From NCBI RefSeq assembly GCF_900104395.1, contig NZ_FMXX01000007.1: a DNA stretch of 64,000 nucleotides; one strand, 5' to 3'. Under the pieces are notes generated by a model. The model searched no databases, was not told the origin of the DNA, and saw only the letters and a list, made by a program, of their open reading frames with translations. The stretch's first letter is position 1, and every line of letters starts with the position of its first letter. This document shows, in pieces, positions 8,571 through 16,873 of the stretch. Made by a program: the position numbers and the translations under genes. Source of the DNA: Fusobacterium_C necrophorum. GTDB lineage: Bacteria; Fusobacteriota; Fusobacteriia; Fusobacteriales; Fusobacteriaceae.

Positions 8571-8770
8571 TATCTTCACACTCAATAATAACTTTGTGTT
8601 TAACATCATTTAGAGAAAATTCATAGTACACATCTATTTCATGCAGTACTTTGGATCTTCCTTTAATTTTATATTTTGAAAATACTTCTATCCCTAAGTC
8701 TTCTGATAATGCTTTGATATAAGGATTTAATTAAAGATTCATATTCCTCTCCATTTTTTCTAAATTCCAC
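8571..8770 (-). pseudogene. Nuclease-like (possibly Mrr-type) N-terminal fragment fused to the HsdM remnant
   Basis: A GTG at 8770, with GGAGAG upstream, starts MEFRKNGEEYESLIKSLYQ; after a one-base frame change the text continues ALSEDLGIEVFSKYKIKGRS and KVLHEIDVYYEFSLNDVKHK, then VIIEC. The pattern acidic residue ... EID ... IEC resembles the PD-(D/E)XK core of Mrr-like restriction endonucleases, where IECK would follow. Here the text runs straight into HsdM sequence, so the catalytic Lys and everything after it are lost. The family assignment is tentative; the broken state is clear. Confidence 0.5.
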
Positions 8771-8778
8771 TATTTTTC

Positions 8779-10013
8779 TTACTCTCCCAACAACCATTCC
8801 AAAGCATTGAGCACTTTAATTCCATCATAATTAGTGTTTATCATCACATCATCTAAAGTCAGTAAATATTTAGGATAATTATCTTTTATATTTTTAAAGG
8901 CTTCCAATTCTCGTTTTAAAGTATTTTCCTCTAGCACCGTTAAAGCAATTTGATAATATTCTATCTCATTTGCATTCACAACAACAAAATCAATTTCTCT
9001 TTTATCCAATTGCCCTACATAAACATTTCCCTTTCTTCTAAGTAACTCAAGATAAATTACATTCTCTAGAATATGTCCCCTATCAATGTTTCTATTTCCC
9101 AACATCACTTGCCTAAGCCCTAAGTCTGCAACATAATATTTCGCTAATGTAGATAAAAATTCCTTTCCTTTTATATTATATCTGGTTACTTCGTATATAA
9201 GTAAGCTTTCTACAAGTCCTCTTATATATTTTTCAATTGTTTTGTTATCTGTCTTTCTTCCTACAGAAGTCATTGTATTCCCAATTTTTGAAATTGAGCT
9301 TACATTCCCAATATTATCAAAGATATATTTTACAACACTTTCAAGCCGCATTACATCAGAAATTTTTAGTCTTGCTACAATATCCTTTAACAGTACGGAG
9401 TTATATATTCCCCTTAAATATTCCTGTATATTTTGCAAATCACCATTTAATTGCAAAGTATATGGGAAAGAACTATTTACTATATACTCGTTATAATATT
9501 GTAGCAGTGTTTTTGCCGGCTTCCTTTTCTTTTCTATTTCTTCATACACCAGCTTAGTTTGATAATATTCCTTAAAAGATAGAGGTAACATTTTTAATTC
9601 TATATAACGACCGCTTAAAAGAGTTGCTAACTCACTTGACATAAAATAGGCATTTGATCCTGTTATATATAAATCAGTATTTTCTTTTATAAAAAGACTG
9701 TCCACAACTTTTTCAAATTTATCTACATGTTGAATTTCATCTAAAAATATATAATTTTTTTATTCCCAAGCATTTTTGACTGTATATAAGCATAAAGTTT
9801 TTTATAATCTGTAAGCTCTTCATAGTCCATATCTTCAAAATTGATAGATATAATTTGATTTTCTATAATGCCATTTTCCAATAAATAATCTTTGTATATC
9901 TCAAAAAGAGTAGATTTTCCACATCTTCTCACCCCTGATACCACTTTTATTATCTGTCTATCCTTTGATTTTATTAAAAAATCTAAATATTCTTTTCTAT
10001 CTATTCTTATCAT
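8779..10013 (-). pseudogene. AAA ATPase of the AAA_14/DUF4143 family, split by a single frameshift
   Basis: The 5' segment (9741-10013) encodes IIKVVSGVRRCGKSTLFEIY with the Walker A motif and stops after NKKIIYF. The 3' segment continues LDEIQHVDKFEKVVDSLF (Walker B) with LYITGSNAYFMSSELATLLS and the DUF4143 domain through to NALEWLLGE. One missing T in the short T run near 9750 restores a single ~410-residue protein of normal length. These ATPases are widespread, orphan-like and of unknown role, sometimes proposed as toxin-like or defence-related. The lesion could be a genuine mutation or a homopolymer read error. Its last 80 residues are duplicated at 6695-6939. Confidence 0.85.
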
Positions 10014-10112
10014 GTTAACACCTCATTCTTTTTTTCATTATATAATCCTTTTTATGAAAAAATCAATTTTTCAGGAATAAAATCTGTATTTTTTTAAAAT
10101 TTAAAAGTTTAA

Positions 10113-10240
10113 GGAATATATTCCCAACTTTTCTAAAAAATATATTTCCAAAACTTTAAAGAATTATTTTCAAGGAATATATTCTGAAAATCATCATCTT
10201 TTTTACTTTTTATGGAATATATTCCTAAAAATATTCCATA
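10113..10240. repeat. Cluster of GGAATATATTCC palindromes upstream of the DUF4143 ATPase
   Basis: The perfect palindrome GGAATATATTCC occurs at 10113-10124 and 10214-10225, with a near copy (last base changed) at 10174-10185 and a half-similar element at 10138-10149. A perfect 10-bp inverted repeat TATGGAATAT / ATATTCCATA spans 10211-10240. They lie in the ~280-bp gap between cbiT and the ATPase start at 10013, where a minus-strand promoter for the ATPase would be. They look like repeated operator sites or small structured repeats; no known regulator can be named. Confidence 0.6.
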
Positions 10241-10291
10241 AATTTTGACGAGATGTTTTACTTTCAAGTGATTGTCAACTACTACAACAAA

Positions 10292-10858
10292 CTATTTTCT
10301 TTTCACAACCTTAATAATACAAATCGGATTTTCTCCATACATCATCATATAAGGTCCCACTTGTTTCCCTCGACTGACCTGTACCTGTACCACTTCAATG
10401 TCGACAAAGCCTTTTTGTTTTAAAATTTCCATTGATTTTGCCTGCGTTTCTAAGGTGATACAGTTAATCACCAAAATGGCTCCTTCCGTTCCATACTCCA
10501 TAAAATGCTCGATGATACCTTGCAAACTTCCGGTAGAACCGCCAATAAACATTCTATCATAGGCAACTTTCGGAAGAGCTTCGGGAGCTTTCCCGTGAAG
10601 TAAGGTAAAATTTTTTAAGTCAAATTTTTTTGCATTCTCTTCTATCGTTTGCAAACCTTTTTCTTCTTTTTCAATCGCATACACTTTCCCTTGAGGCAGA
10701 TAGGTAGCAGCTTCTATTCCAATCGTTCCTGTTCCTGCTCCGACATCTATCAAAATAGAATTGGGTTTTAACATCAATTTAGCTATGGAAACTGCTCGAA
10801 TTTCCTGTTTTGTCATCGGCAATTTCGTCTGTGTGAATTCTTTATCATAGATATGCAT
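10292..10858 (-). CDS. cbiT: Cobalt-precorrin-6B C15-methyltransferase (decarboxylating) CbiT
   Basis: A 188-residue class I SAM methyltransferase that methylates C15 and decarboxylates the C12 acetate. LPMTKQEIRAVSIAKLML is the typical opening, followed by the SAM-binding loop ILIDVGAGTGTIGIEAATY and IGGSTGSLQGIIEHFME. The start at 10858 is preferred because AAGGAG stands upstream and MHIYDKEF is the family start; an upstream in-frame ATG at 10888 would add ten unconserved residues. It overlaps cbiE by 14 bases, consistent with the two acting as a pair (fused as CobL in aerobic organisms). Confidence 0.95.
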   Translation of the reverse strand: MHIYDKEFTQTKLPMTKQEIRAVSIAKLMLKPNSILIDVGAGTGTIGIEAATYLPQGKVYAIEKEEKGLQTIEENAKKFDLKNFTLLHGKAPEALPKVAYDRMFIGGSTGSLQGIIEHFMEYGTEGAILVINCITLETQAKSMEILKQKGFVDIEVVQVQVSRGKQVGPYMMMYGENPICIIKVVKRK

Positions 10859-11489
10859 AGTTTTCTCCTTTTTTACAAATACAGACATTCATCTCAAAAT
10901 GTTCCGGCATTTGTTTCCAATCTTCAATAAAATAGAAGGAAATTTTTTCATTTTCATAGGATAAATTTTCTCCTATAATCAATTCTATTCCACGAAATCC
11001 TTTTTCATACAATTCTTTTGCAATTTTTTTCGGATTTTCCTCTTCATCGGTCAATAGAACCAACCCTTGATTTTCTTCTGACAAAACCTTGGAATAGTCC
11101 AATTTTCTTCCATGTACACTTCCTAAACGATATTCTTGCCAGTTTTCTCCAATTTTGGAAAACAAATATTGAAAAGAGGAAAGACCCGGAATAATGTCAA
11201 ATTTTTCCGCAAGCACTTTTTGTAAATAGGAAACCAAACTATAATAGCCGCTATCTCCGGAAACCAGAATACTGATTTGTTTCATTGCATTCTCCTCTAT
11301 CACGGTCTTGATTTCTGTTATCTTCTTATAAATATGAAGGTGACACTCTTGAGAACAAATCCTTTTTATATCTTCTATCTGTCGAATACTTCCTAAAATC
11401 AAATCACTTTCCTGCAATCTTTTTCTTGCTGCTTCCGTGATATAATCCAAACTTCCCGGTCCTATAGAAACTACTACAATTCTAGTCAT
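10845..11489 (-). CDS. cbiE: Cobalt-precorrin-7 C5-methyltransferase CbiE
   Basis: A 214-residue tetrapyrrole methylase. IVVVSIGPGSLDYITEAARK is the first motif, LQESDLILGSIRQIEDIK follows, and SILVSGDSGYYSLVSYLQK and DIIPGLSSFQYLFSKIGENW are distinctive for CbiE, which methylates C5. It overlaps cbiD upstream by 8 bases and cbiT downstream by 14 bases, so the three genes are tightly coupled. The length is slightly above that of minimal CbiE proteins and normal for firmicute/fusobacterial forms. Confidence 0.94.
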   Translation of the reverse strand: MTRIVVVSIGPGSLDYITEAARKRLQESDLILGSIRQIEDIKRICSQECHLHIYKKITEIKTVIEENAMKQISILVSGDSGYYSLVSYLQKVLAEKFDIIPGLSSFQYLFSKIGENWQEYRLGSVHGRKLDYSKVLSEENQGLVLLTDEEENPKKIAKELYEKGFRGIELIIGENLSYENEKISFYFIEDWKQMPEHFEMNVCICKKGENYAYL

Positions 11490-12606
11490 GACATTCTCCT
11501 ACCATTCTCAAAAATCCATCACTTTGCCCTAAGCTTCCCCGTTCAAAAGAAAATAATAAAACTTCCGCCTCAAAACCTTCTTTTCGACTGTATTCGATCA
11601 TTTTATCTCGAATTCGATTTGCCAAATAATCAAAAAATTTCTTATCTTCCACATAATTACAAGCTTCTTCGACTGTATTTGAGAGTAAAATTTTACGAAT
11701 TTTTTCTTCCGATAATCCGTAAAGAAAAGCATTGGCTCCCATCACTTCCATTCTTCCGTCTGCAATTCGACTATGAGTATGAAAAATTCCTCCTGCCAAT
11801 TTAATAGCTTTCCCAATATGCCCCAACAAAATCACTTTTTGAAAGCCAAGTTTTACAGCGGATTCTATCATAAAGCCGACAAAGTTACTCGTAATGACCA
11901 ATTGCTCCAAATCCAATCCCAAGGTTTCACAATAGCTCTTCCCGTAATTTCCAAAGGCAAAAATAACCCACTTTCTCCTTTTATCCATACGAAGTACTCT
12001 TAACTCGGTATACATAGAAGCTTTTAAGGCTTCTTCACTCATCGCCTTGACAATTCCTGTAGAACCCAAAACGGAAATTCCCCCAAGCACTCCCATTTTT
12101 GGATTGTAGGTTTGACTTGCCTTGGCTCTTCCTTCGGGAATATAAATACAGATGATTGCCTTCTCATCCAAATCCTGCAATATATCCTGTACTACCTTTT
12201 CTATCATTTTTTGAGGTCCCGGATTGATTGCCGATTTTCCCACAGGGACTTGTAGTCCTTTTTTGGTAACGAGTCCAACTCCTCGCCCTCCGTATAGAAA
12301 ACATTTTTCTTTGCTAATTCCTCTTTCTATTTTCGGGAATTCTTTTTCCAAAGAAACTTTTACACAGATAGAAATTCCATTGGTAACATCAGGGTCATCC
12401 CCCGCATATTTTTGAACTACCGCTGAAGCAAATTTTCCTCGTCTACGAACTTTTGTGATAGGGATAACCAGCTCTTCTCCTTTCGGAGTTTCTATTTCCA
12501 CTTCCTGCAAGGAAATATGATAGAGTAAAAACATCAAAGCAGCCTTCACTCCCGCAGCTGCACAAGAGCCGGTAGTATATCCATTTCTTAATTCTTTTTC
12601 TTCCAT
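11482..12606 (-). CDS. cbiD: Cobalt-precorrin-5B C1-methyltransferase CbiD
   Basis: A 374-residue protein of the CbiD family, which methylates C1 of cobalt-precorrin-5B using SAM and is specific to the anaerobic pathway. The N-terminal LRNGYTTGSCAAAGVKAAL is the family signature; DDPDVTNGISICVKV, GGRGVGLVTKKGLQVPVGKS and INPGPQKMI follow in order. VILLGHIGKAIKLAGGIFHT is the conserved C-terminal block. Full length. It overlaps cbiE by 8 bases downstream; upstream it is separated from cbiC by a short decayed gene. Confidence 0.96.
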   Translation of the reverse strand: MEEKELRNGYTTGSCAAAGVKAALMFLLYHISLQEVEIETPKGEELVIPITKVRRRGKFASAVVQKYAGDDPDVTNGISICVKVSLEKEFPKIERGISKEKCFLYGGRGVGLVTKKGLQVPVGKSAINPGPQKMIEKVVQDILQDLDEKAIICIYIPEGRAKASQTYNPKMGVLGGISVLGSTGIVKAMSEEALKASMYTELRVLRMDKRRKWVIFAFGNYGKSYCETLGLDLEQLVITSNFVGFMIESAVKLGFQKVILLGHIGKAIKLAGGIFHTHSRIADGRMEVMGANAFLYGLSEEKIRKILLSNTVEEACNYVEDKKFFDYLANRIRDKMIEYSRKEGFEAEVLLFSFERGSLGQSDGFLRMVGECHD

Positions 12607-12608
12607 AT

Positions 12609-12759
12609 TTAATATCTCTCTTTATATTTTTCTTTAGCTAATTTGGTACATTTATCTATAAATTCAGCCTTTGCCTCTCTATACGAATTTTGTTCTTTTT
12701 CATCTTTGCTCTAAATGAAGATTTTCAATCAAAGCCTTTACTTAATATTTTACTTCCAT
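12609..12759 (-). pseudogene. Remnant of a small gene between cbiC and cbiD
   Basis: A good ribosome binding site (AAGGAGAACT) precedes an ATG at 12759 that reads MEVKY and then a TAA stop. The same frame continues VKALIENLHLEQR to a TGA, and after a one-base shift a second frame reads KDEKEQNSYREAKAEFIDKC and TKLAKEKYKERY to a stop at 12609. The pieces make one coherent, charged helical protein of ~50 residues, so this looks like a small gene killed by a nonsense mutation plus a frameshift. The family is not recognised. Confidence 0.4.
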
Positions 12760-12789
12760 AGTTCTCCTTTATTTTCTAGGAACTTATCC

Positions 12790-13434
12790 CTAAAAGCCTT
12801 CTCGTTTATAACTTTGGTAAATAATCCCATGAAGAATAGCAACTCCTATCGTACTTCCCCCTTTTCTACCATTGATTGTAATATATGGTAAGCCTAATTT
12901 TTTAAATTCTTCTTTGGATTCCGCCGCTCCCACAAAACCAACCGGAACGCCAATAACTAAAGCGGGTTTTTCCATTTCTCCCTTTTCTATCATTTCTTTT
13001 AGTTGGTACAAAGCGGTAGGTGCATTTCCTAAGATAAATATTTTTGTTTTGGGGTCTTTGCCTGCTTTTCTCATTCCAACGATGGAACGAGTAAGCCCCT
13101 CTCTTTTTGCTTCTTCTATTACTTCTTTGTCCGAAACCAAACAATAGGCGGAACAAGAAAATTTAGATAAAGCCGGCTTACTCAATCCGTTCACTATCAT
13201 ATTGGTATCACAATAAATTTTACATCCATTTTCTAAGGCTTTTAAACCACTTTCTATTGCATTATTGTGAAATTCTATTAAATCGGCATATTCAAAATCT
13301 GCGGAAGTATGTATGATTCTTTTTACAATCGGCAATTCCTGTGCTGAGAATTTTTTCACCTTATCTCCCAATTCTTCTTCTATCATTTCAAAACTTCTCT
13401 TCTCTATATCTCCCGGTATCTTAATATAACTCAT
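12790..13434 (-). CDS. cbiC: Cobalt-precorrin-8 methylmutase CbiC
   Basis: A 214-residue precorrin-8X methylmutase, which moves the C11 methyl group to C12 to give cobyrinic acid. IVKRIIHTSADFEYADLIEF contains the catalytic His of the family; IYCDTNMIVNGLSK, ALVIGVPVGFVGAAESKEEF and ITINGRKGGSTIGVAILHG are the further conserved blocks. I favour the ATG at 13434 over that at 13440 because GAGGGG directly abuts the first ATG and is correctly spaced for the second. It follows the Fic gene by about ten bases. Confidence 0.95.
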   Translation of the reverse strand: MSYIKIPGDIEKRSFEMIEEELGDKVKKFSAQELPIVKRIIHTSADFEYADLIEFHNNAIESGLKALENGCKIYCDTNMIVNGLSKPALSKFSCSAYCLVSDKEVIEEAKREGLTRSIVGMRKAGKDPKTKIFILGNAPTALYQLKEMIEKGEMEKPALVIGVPVGFVGAAESKEEFKKLGLPYITINGRKGGSTIGVAILHGIIYQSYKREGF

Positions 13435-13445
13435 TGTCATCCCCT

Positions 13446-14447
13446 CTAATCTTTCTCCCTTTTTATATATTTCCTTGCTTTGTATTCTCCAACCGCTTCT
13501 AAAATATTTTCTTTCACTAATTTATTTAAACATCTTTTTGCTGTTGCTTCGGAAACAGCTAACAAATTTTGTACTTCTTTATTGTCAATATAGTCATGTT
13601 GACTTAAATATTTTATAATGACCTCCATTCTCTCCCTATTTTTATCGGTCATTTTATCGGTCATTTTATCGGTCATCTCTTGTACTTCTAGTAATTCTAT
13701 TAAAGTTTCTTGAATAATTTTTAACATAAATAAAATAAATTCTGTAGATTCTCCATCTTTATTTGAATTATTGATTGCAATATAATATTCCTTTTGATAT
13801 TTACGTACTAAACTTTCTATCGGTAGCCATGCAAAAAAATATTTCCATTTGGAAAGAATAAGACTATGCCACAACCTTCCTACTCTTCCATTTCCATCTT
13901 GAAATGGATGGATAAATTCAAATTCATAATGAAAAACAGCAGCTTTTATTAAAGGATGTTCTTTGCTATTTTTGAGCCACAAAAACAAATTCCTTATTAA
14001 TTCAGGTATATATTTTGGCAAAGTTCCCATATGTATCAAGGTATCTCCTTGATATACTCCTGCATTTTTACTTCTGAATCTTCCACTCTCTTTTATTAAT
14101 TCATTTGTCATTATTTTATGTGCTAATAATAAATCTTCTACTGAATTCTCATCAAGCTCATGAAGTCTTTCATATATTTCATAAGCATTTTGAACTTCTT
14201 TTATATCTTTAGGGGGTGCTAAAACTCTTTTTCCGTTTATTACATCCGTAACTTGTTCAAGTGTTAAGGTATTTTGTTCTATGGCTAATGAGGAATAAAT
14301 AGTTTTTATCCTATTCTCCTTTCTTAATATCAAATTCTTTTCAAGTGCTTTTTCTGTACTTATTTTCCCGATAAGTTCCCCTATTTCATATATTAAAGCA
14401 AGTATCTCATTTGTTATGGTAAAAGGTGGTAAAACTTCTCTTTTCAT
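13446..14447 (-). CDS. Fic family protein (class II-like) with TDKM repeats and C-terminal HTH
   Basis: A 333-residue Fic protein. FIHPFQDGNGRVGRLWHSLI contains the complete HPFxDGNGR catalytic loop used to transfer AMP (or another nucleotide) to a target protein. An N-terminal helix with SSLAIEQN resembles the self-inhibitory (S/T)xxxE(G/N) motif, with Q at the last place. Residues ~255-270 are three copies of MTDK, followed by a winged-helix domain (DNKEVQNLLAVSEATAKRCL). Its ATG overlaps the cbiA stop by four bases (ATGA) and cbiC starts just after it, so it is expressed as part of the cobalamin operon. No B12 role is known for Fic proteins. Confidence 0.9.
   Translation of the reverse strand: MKREVLPPFTITNEILALIYEIGELIGKISTEKALEKNLILRKENRIKTIYSSLAIEQNTLTLEQVTDVINGKRVLAPPKDIKEVQNAYEIYERLHELDENSVEDLLLAHKIMTNELIKESGRFRSKNAGVYQGDTLIHMGTLPKYIPELIRNLFLWLKNSKEHPLIKAAVFHYEFEFIHPFQDGNGRVGRLWHSLILSKWKYFFAWLPIESLVRKYQKEYYIAINNSNKDGESTEFILFMLKIIQETLIELLEVQEMTDKMTDKMTDKNRERMEVIIKYLSQHDYIDNKEVQNLLAVSEATAKRCLNKLVKENILEAVGEYKARKYIKREKD
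13641..13676 (-). repeat. Three tandem 12-bp units in the Fic gene
   Basis: The unit tttatcggtcat is repeated three times without change, giving MTDKMTDKMTDK on the minus strand. As in the AlbA-like gene, the array is in frame and sits in the linker just before a winged-helix domain. Confidence 0.95.
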
Positions 14448-15781
14448 TTGAATACCTCTTTTATAAACGGATAGCTTCCAAAAAAGTGTATATGCGGGTA
14501 TCCTGCATACAGATTTTTTTCATGAAAGACACAGTCCCAACTTCTTCCATCCTTTTTTTCCGCTTTGCATATTCTTGTATCCTCTAATACCGTTTTTAAT
14601 TTAGAATAGTGAAATTCATGCCCTCTTGCCATTTCGGTCCCGTCTTTCTTATGTATGGATATATAACCGAATCTTGAAATATCTAATTTATTCGTCATAT
14701 TCACCATACAAGGAACCAAAGCGCACATGCTATATATTTTTCCGTCTGTTTGCTCTATGCCATGACTTAAATACATAAAGCCTCCGCATTCCGCTAATAC
14801 CTTCTTTCCTTTCTCATAATTTTCTCGAAGAGAGGCAATCATCTCTTTATTCTTAGATAATTCTTCTGCAAAATTCTCCGGATAACCTCCTCCTAAATAA
14901 ATAGCATCACATTCCGGTACTTTTTTATCTTTCAGGGGGGAGAAGTATCGAACATGAAAGCCCATATATTCCAAAAATTCTATATTGTCCTTATAGTAAA
15001 AGGAAAATGCCGAATCTTTCGCTATTGCAATCGTTCTTCCGATATATCTGTCTTTGAAATGGGATAAAGGAAGTGGAAGCTCTATTTTTCCTTTCTTTTC
15101 GTCCAAACTGTAAGTTTGTTCCCCGGCAATTCTTTCTATTTCTTCCAAATTGATATTTTTCAACACAAAATTTTTTAACAGTTCTATTTTTTCTCTTAAG
15201 TCTTCCACTTCATTCGCTTGCAAAAGCCCTAGATGTCTACTTGAAATATTTAACGCATCATTTTTTTCAATAAAACCTAAGCATTGAATACCGGTATATC
15301 TTTCAATCGCTTCCTTAAATATCGCATAGGTCTTTGCCCCGGAAACTTTATTGATAATAACTCCTGCTATATTCACTCTTGAATCCAACATTTTATAGCC
15401 TAAAACCTGTGCCGCAATACTTGTACTTTTTCCTACTCCATCTAAAACTAAAATTACCGGAACGCCTAAAAATCTTGCCAAATGAGCAGAACTGTTGTTA
15501 TCCAAAGAATTATCAACTCCATCGTATAGTCCCATAACTCCCTCAATGATAGAAATATTTTTATGATGCTTATAAAAACTATATCGAACTCCTGCTTCCC
15601 CCATCATAAAGATATCTAGGTTATAACTTGGGTTCCCGGTAATAAATTCATGAAAACCGGGGTCTATATAATCAGGACCAACCTTAAATGGGGAAACATT
15701 GTCAAAAGCCGACATCAATGCCATAGATATGGTTGTTTTCCCAATTCCGCTACTTACACCGGCAAGCATAAACGCTTTCAT
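14444..15781 (-). CDS. cbiA: Cobyrinate a,c-diamide synthase CbiA
   Basis: A 445-residue ATP- and glutamine-dependent amidase acting on the a and c carboxylates. The N-terminus MLAGVSSGIGKTTISMALMS is the P-loop of the dethiobiotin-synthetase-like domain; FKVGPDYIDPGFHEFITG and EGVMGLYDGVD are family blocks. The C-terminal class I glutaminase domain has YLGGGYPENFAEEL and VLAECGGFMYLSHGIE with its catalytic Cys. Length is as usual. It lies 15 bases after cobD and overlaps the Fic gene by four bases. Confidence 0.96.
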   Translation of the reverse strand: MKAFMLAGVSSGIGKTTISMALMSAFDNVSPFKVGPDYIDPGFHEFITGNPSYNLDIFMMGEAGVRYSFYKHHKNISIIEGVMGLYDGVDNSLDNNSSAHLARFLGVPVILVLDGVGKSTSIAAQVLGYKMLDSRVNIAGVIINKVSGAKTYAIFKEAIERYTGIQCLGFIEKNDALNISSRHLGLLQANEVEDLREKIELLKNFVLKNINLEEIERIAGEQTYSLDEKKGKIELPLPLSHFKDRYIGRTIAIAKDSAFSFYYKDNIEFLEYMGFHVRYFSPLKDKKVPECDAIYLGGGYPENFAEELSKNKEMIASLRENYEKGKKVLAECGGFMYLSHGIEQTDGKIYSMCALVPCMVNMTNKLDISRFGYISIHKKDGTEMARGHEFHYSKLKTVLEDTRICKAEKKDGRSWDCVFHEKNLYAGYPHIHFFGSYPFIKEVFK

Positions 15782-15796
15782 TTTTCCTCCTCCATT

Positions 15797-16873
15797 CTAT
15801 CCTCTATCTTCCATGATATCAGCCAATGCCTCCAACATTTTTAAATTTGATTCTCTATCCTTAATGGCAAGTCTCACAAAACTGTCATCTAAACATTTGA
15901 AATTGGAAGCATCTCGTATTAAAATGTTTTTTTCTACCATCTTATCTCTTAAGCTTGCTGCACTGATATTCCATAATTTTATCAAGATAAAATTGCATTC
16001 TGTTTTATATGGTTTTAGATATTGAAATTCATTTAATTCTTTGTACAGAAATTGCTTTTCTTCCAGAATCCATTTTTCTGTTTTTTCCATATACTCCTTG
16101 TCATCAAGCATTACAATTCCCGCAAGATTTGCAAAGCTGTTCACTGTCCAAGGCTCTTTTTCTTCCCACATTTTTTTTAAAATCTCCTCATCAAAGCTTA
16201 TTCCATAACCCAATCGAAGTCCGGGAATGGCAAAAAACTTCGTAAAAGCTCTCATGAGAAAGACGTTTTTATTTTTTAAGGAAGAAACTGTTTTTTCTTT
16301 CCAATCTTCCACAAATTCAATAAAAGCTTCATCCACAAAAATTTTTGTATTTTTCTTTTGACAACTATTTATGATTTCTTTTATGTCTTCCACTTTGATA
16401 AATTGTCCTGTCGGATTATTCGGATTACAGAATACTAATAAATCATAATCATGAGCTTCTATTTGTCTTTTTAAATTCTTGATATCAGGATAGAAATAAT
16501 CCCTTTCTTTCAGTTCAAAATATTCTATCTTTGCAGAAACAGATTGCAAAGCTCTTTCATATTCCGCAAAACAAGGAATCAATAATAGCACTTTTTTTGG
16601 TTTTAAAGCTCTCATATACAAAAATAAAATTTCTGTTGCCCCGTTCCCCACAATAATATTGTCCATATTCACTGCATTCCATTCTGCTATCTTTTTTCTT
16701 AAGTCAATATAATAAGGGTCGGGATAATGTACTAATGTATCAAATTTTTCTCTTGCCATCTCTATAAATTTCTGTGGTACTCCCAAAGGATTAATATTGG
16801 AACTATAATCTAAAATATTATCTCTCCCTTCTCTTTGAAATGTATAAATATTTCCTCCGTGTAAATCTTTCAT
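15797..16873 (-). CDS. cobD: Threonine-phosphate decarboxylase CobD
   Basis: A 358-residue PLP-dependent fold-type I enzyme resembling histidinol-phosphate aminotransferase. HGGNIYTFQREGRDNILDYS and SSNINPLGVPQKF are hallmarks of the CobD branch, which makes (R)-1-aminopropan-2-ol phosphate for the nucleotide loop. The PLP lysine lies in LMRAFTKFFAIPGLRLGYG and the FCNPNNPTGQF motif precedes it. Context between cbiB, which attaches the aminopropanol arm, and cbiA supports CobD rather than HisC. Confidence 0.93.
   Translation of the reverse strand: MKDLHGGNIYTFQREGRDNILDYSSNINPLGVPQKFIEMAREKFDTLVHYPDPYYIDLRKKIAEWNAVNMDNIIVGNGATEILFLYMRALKPKKVLLLIPCFAEYERALQSVSAKIEYFELKERDYFYPDIKNLKRQIEAHDYDLLVFCNPNNPTGQFIKVEDIKEIINSCQKKNTKIFVDEAFIEFVEDWKEKTVSSLKNKNVFLMRAFTKFFAIPGLRLGYGISFDEEILKKMWEEKEPWTVNSFANLAGIVMLDDKEYMEKTEKWILEEKQFLYKELNEFQYLKPYKTECNFILIKLWNISAASLRDKMVEKNILIRDASNFKCLDDSFVRLAIKDRESNLKMLEALADIMEDRG

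Noticed and set aside
9735..9770. Programmed frameshifting to make the full DUF4143 ATPase
   Set aside because: The T5 run lacks a slippery heptamer with a clear downstream stem or upstream Shine-Dalgarno-like stimulator; simple mutation or read error is more likely.
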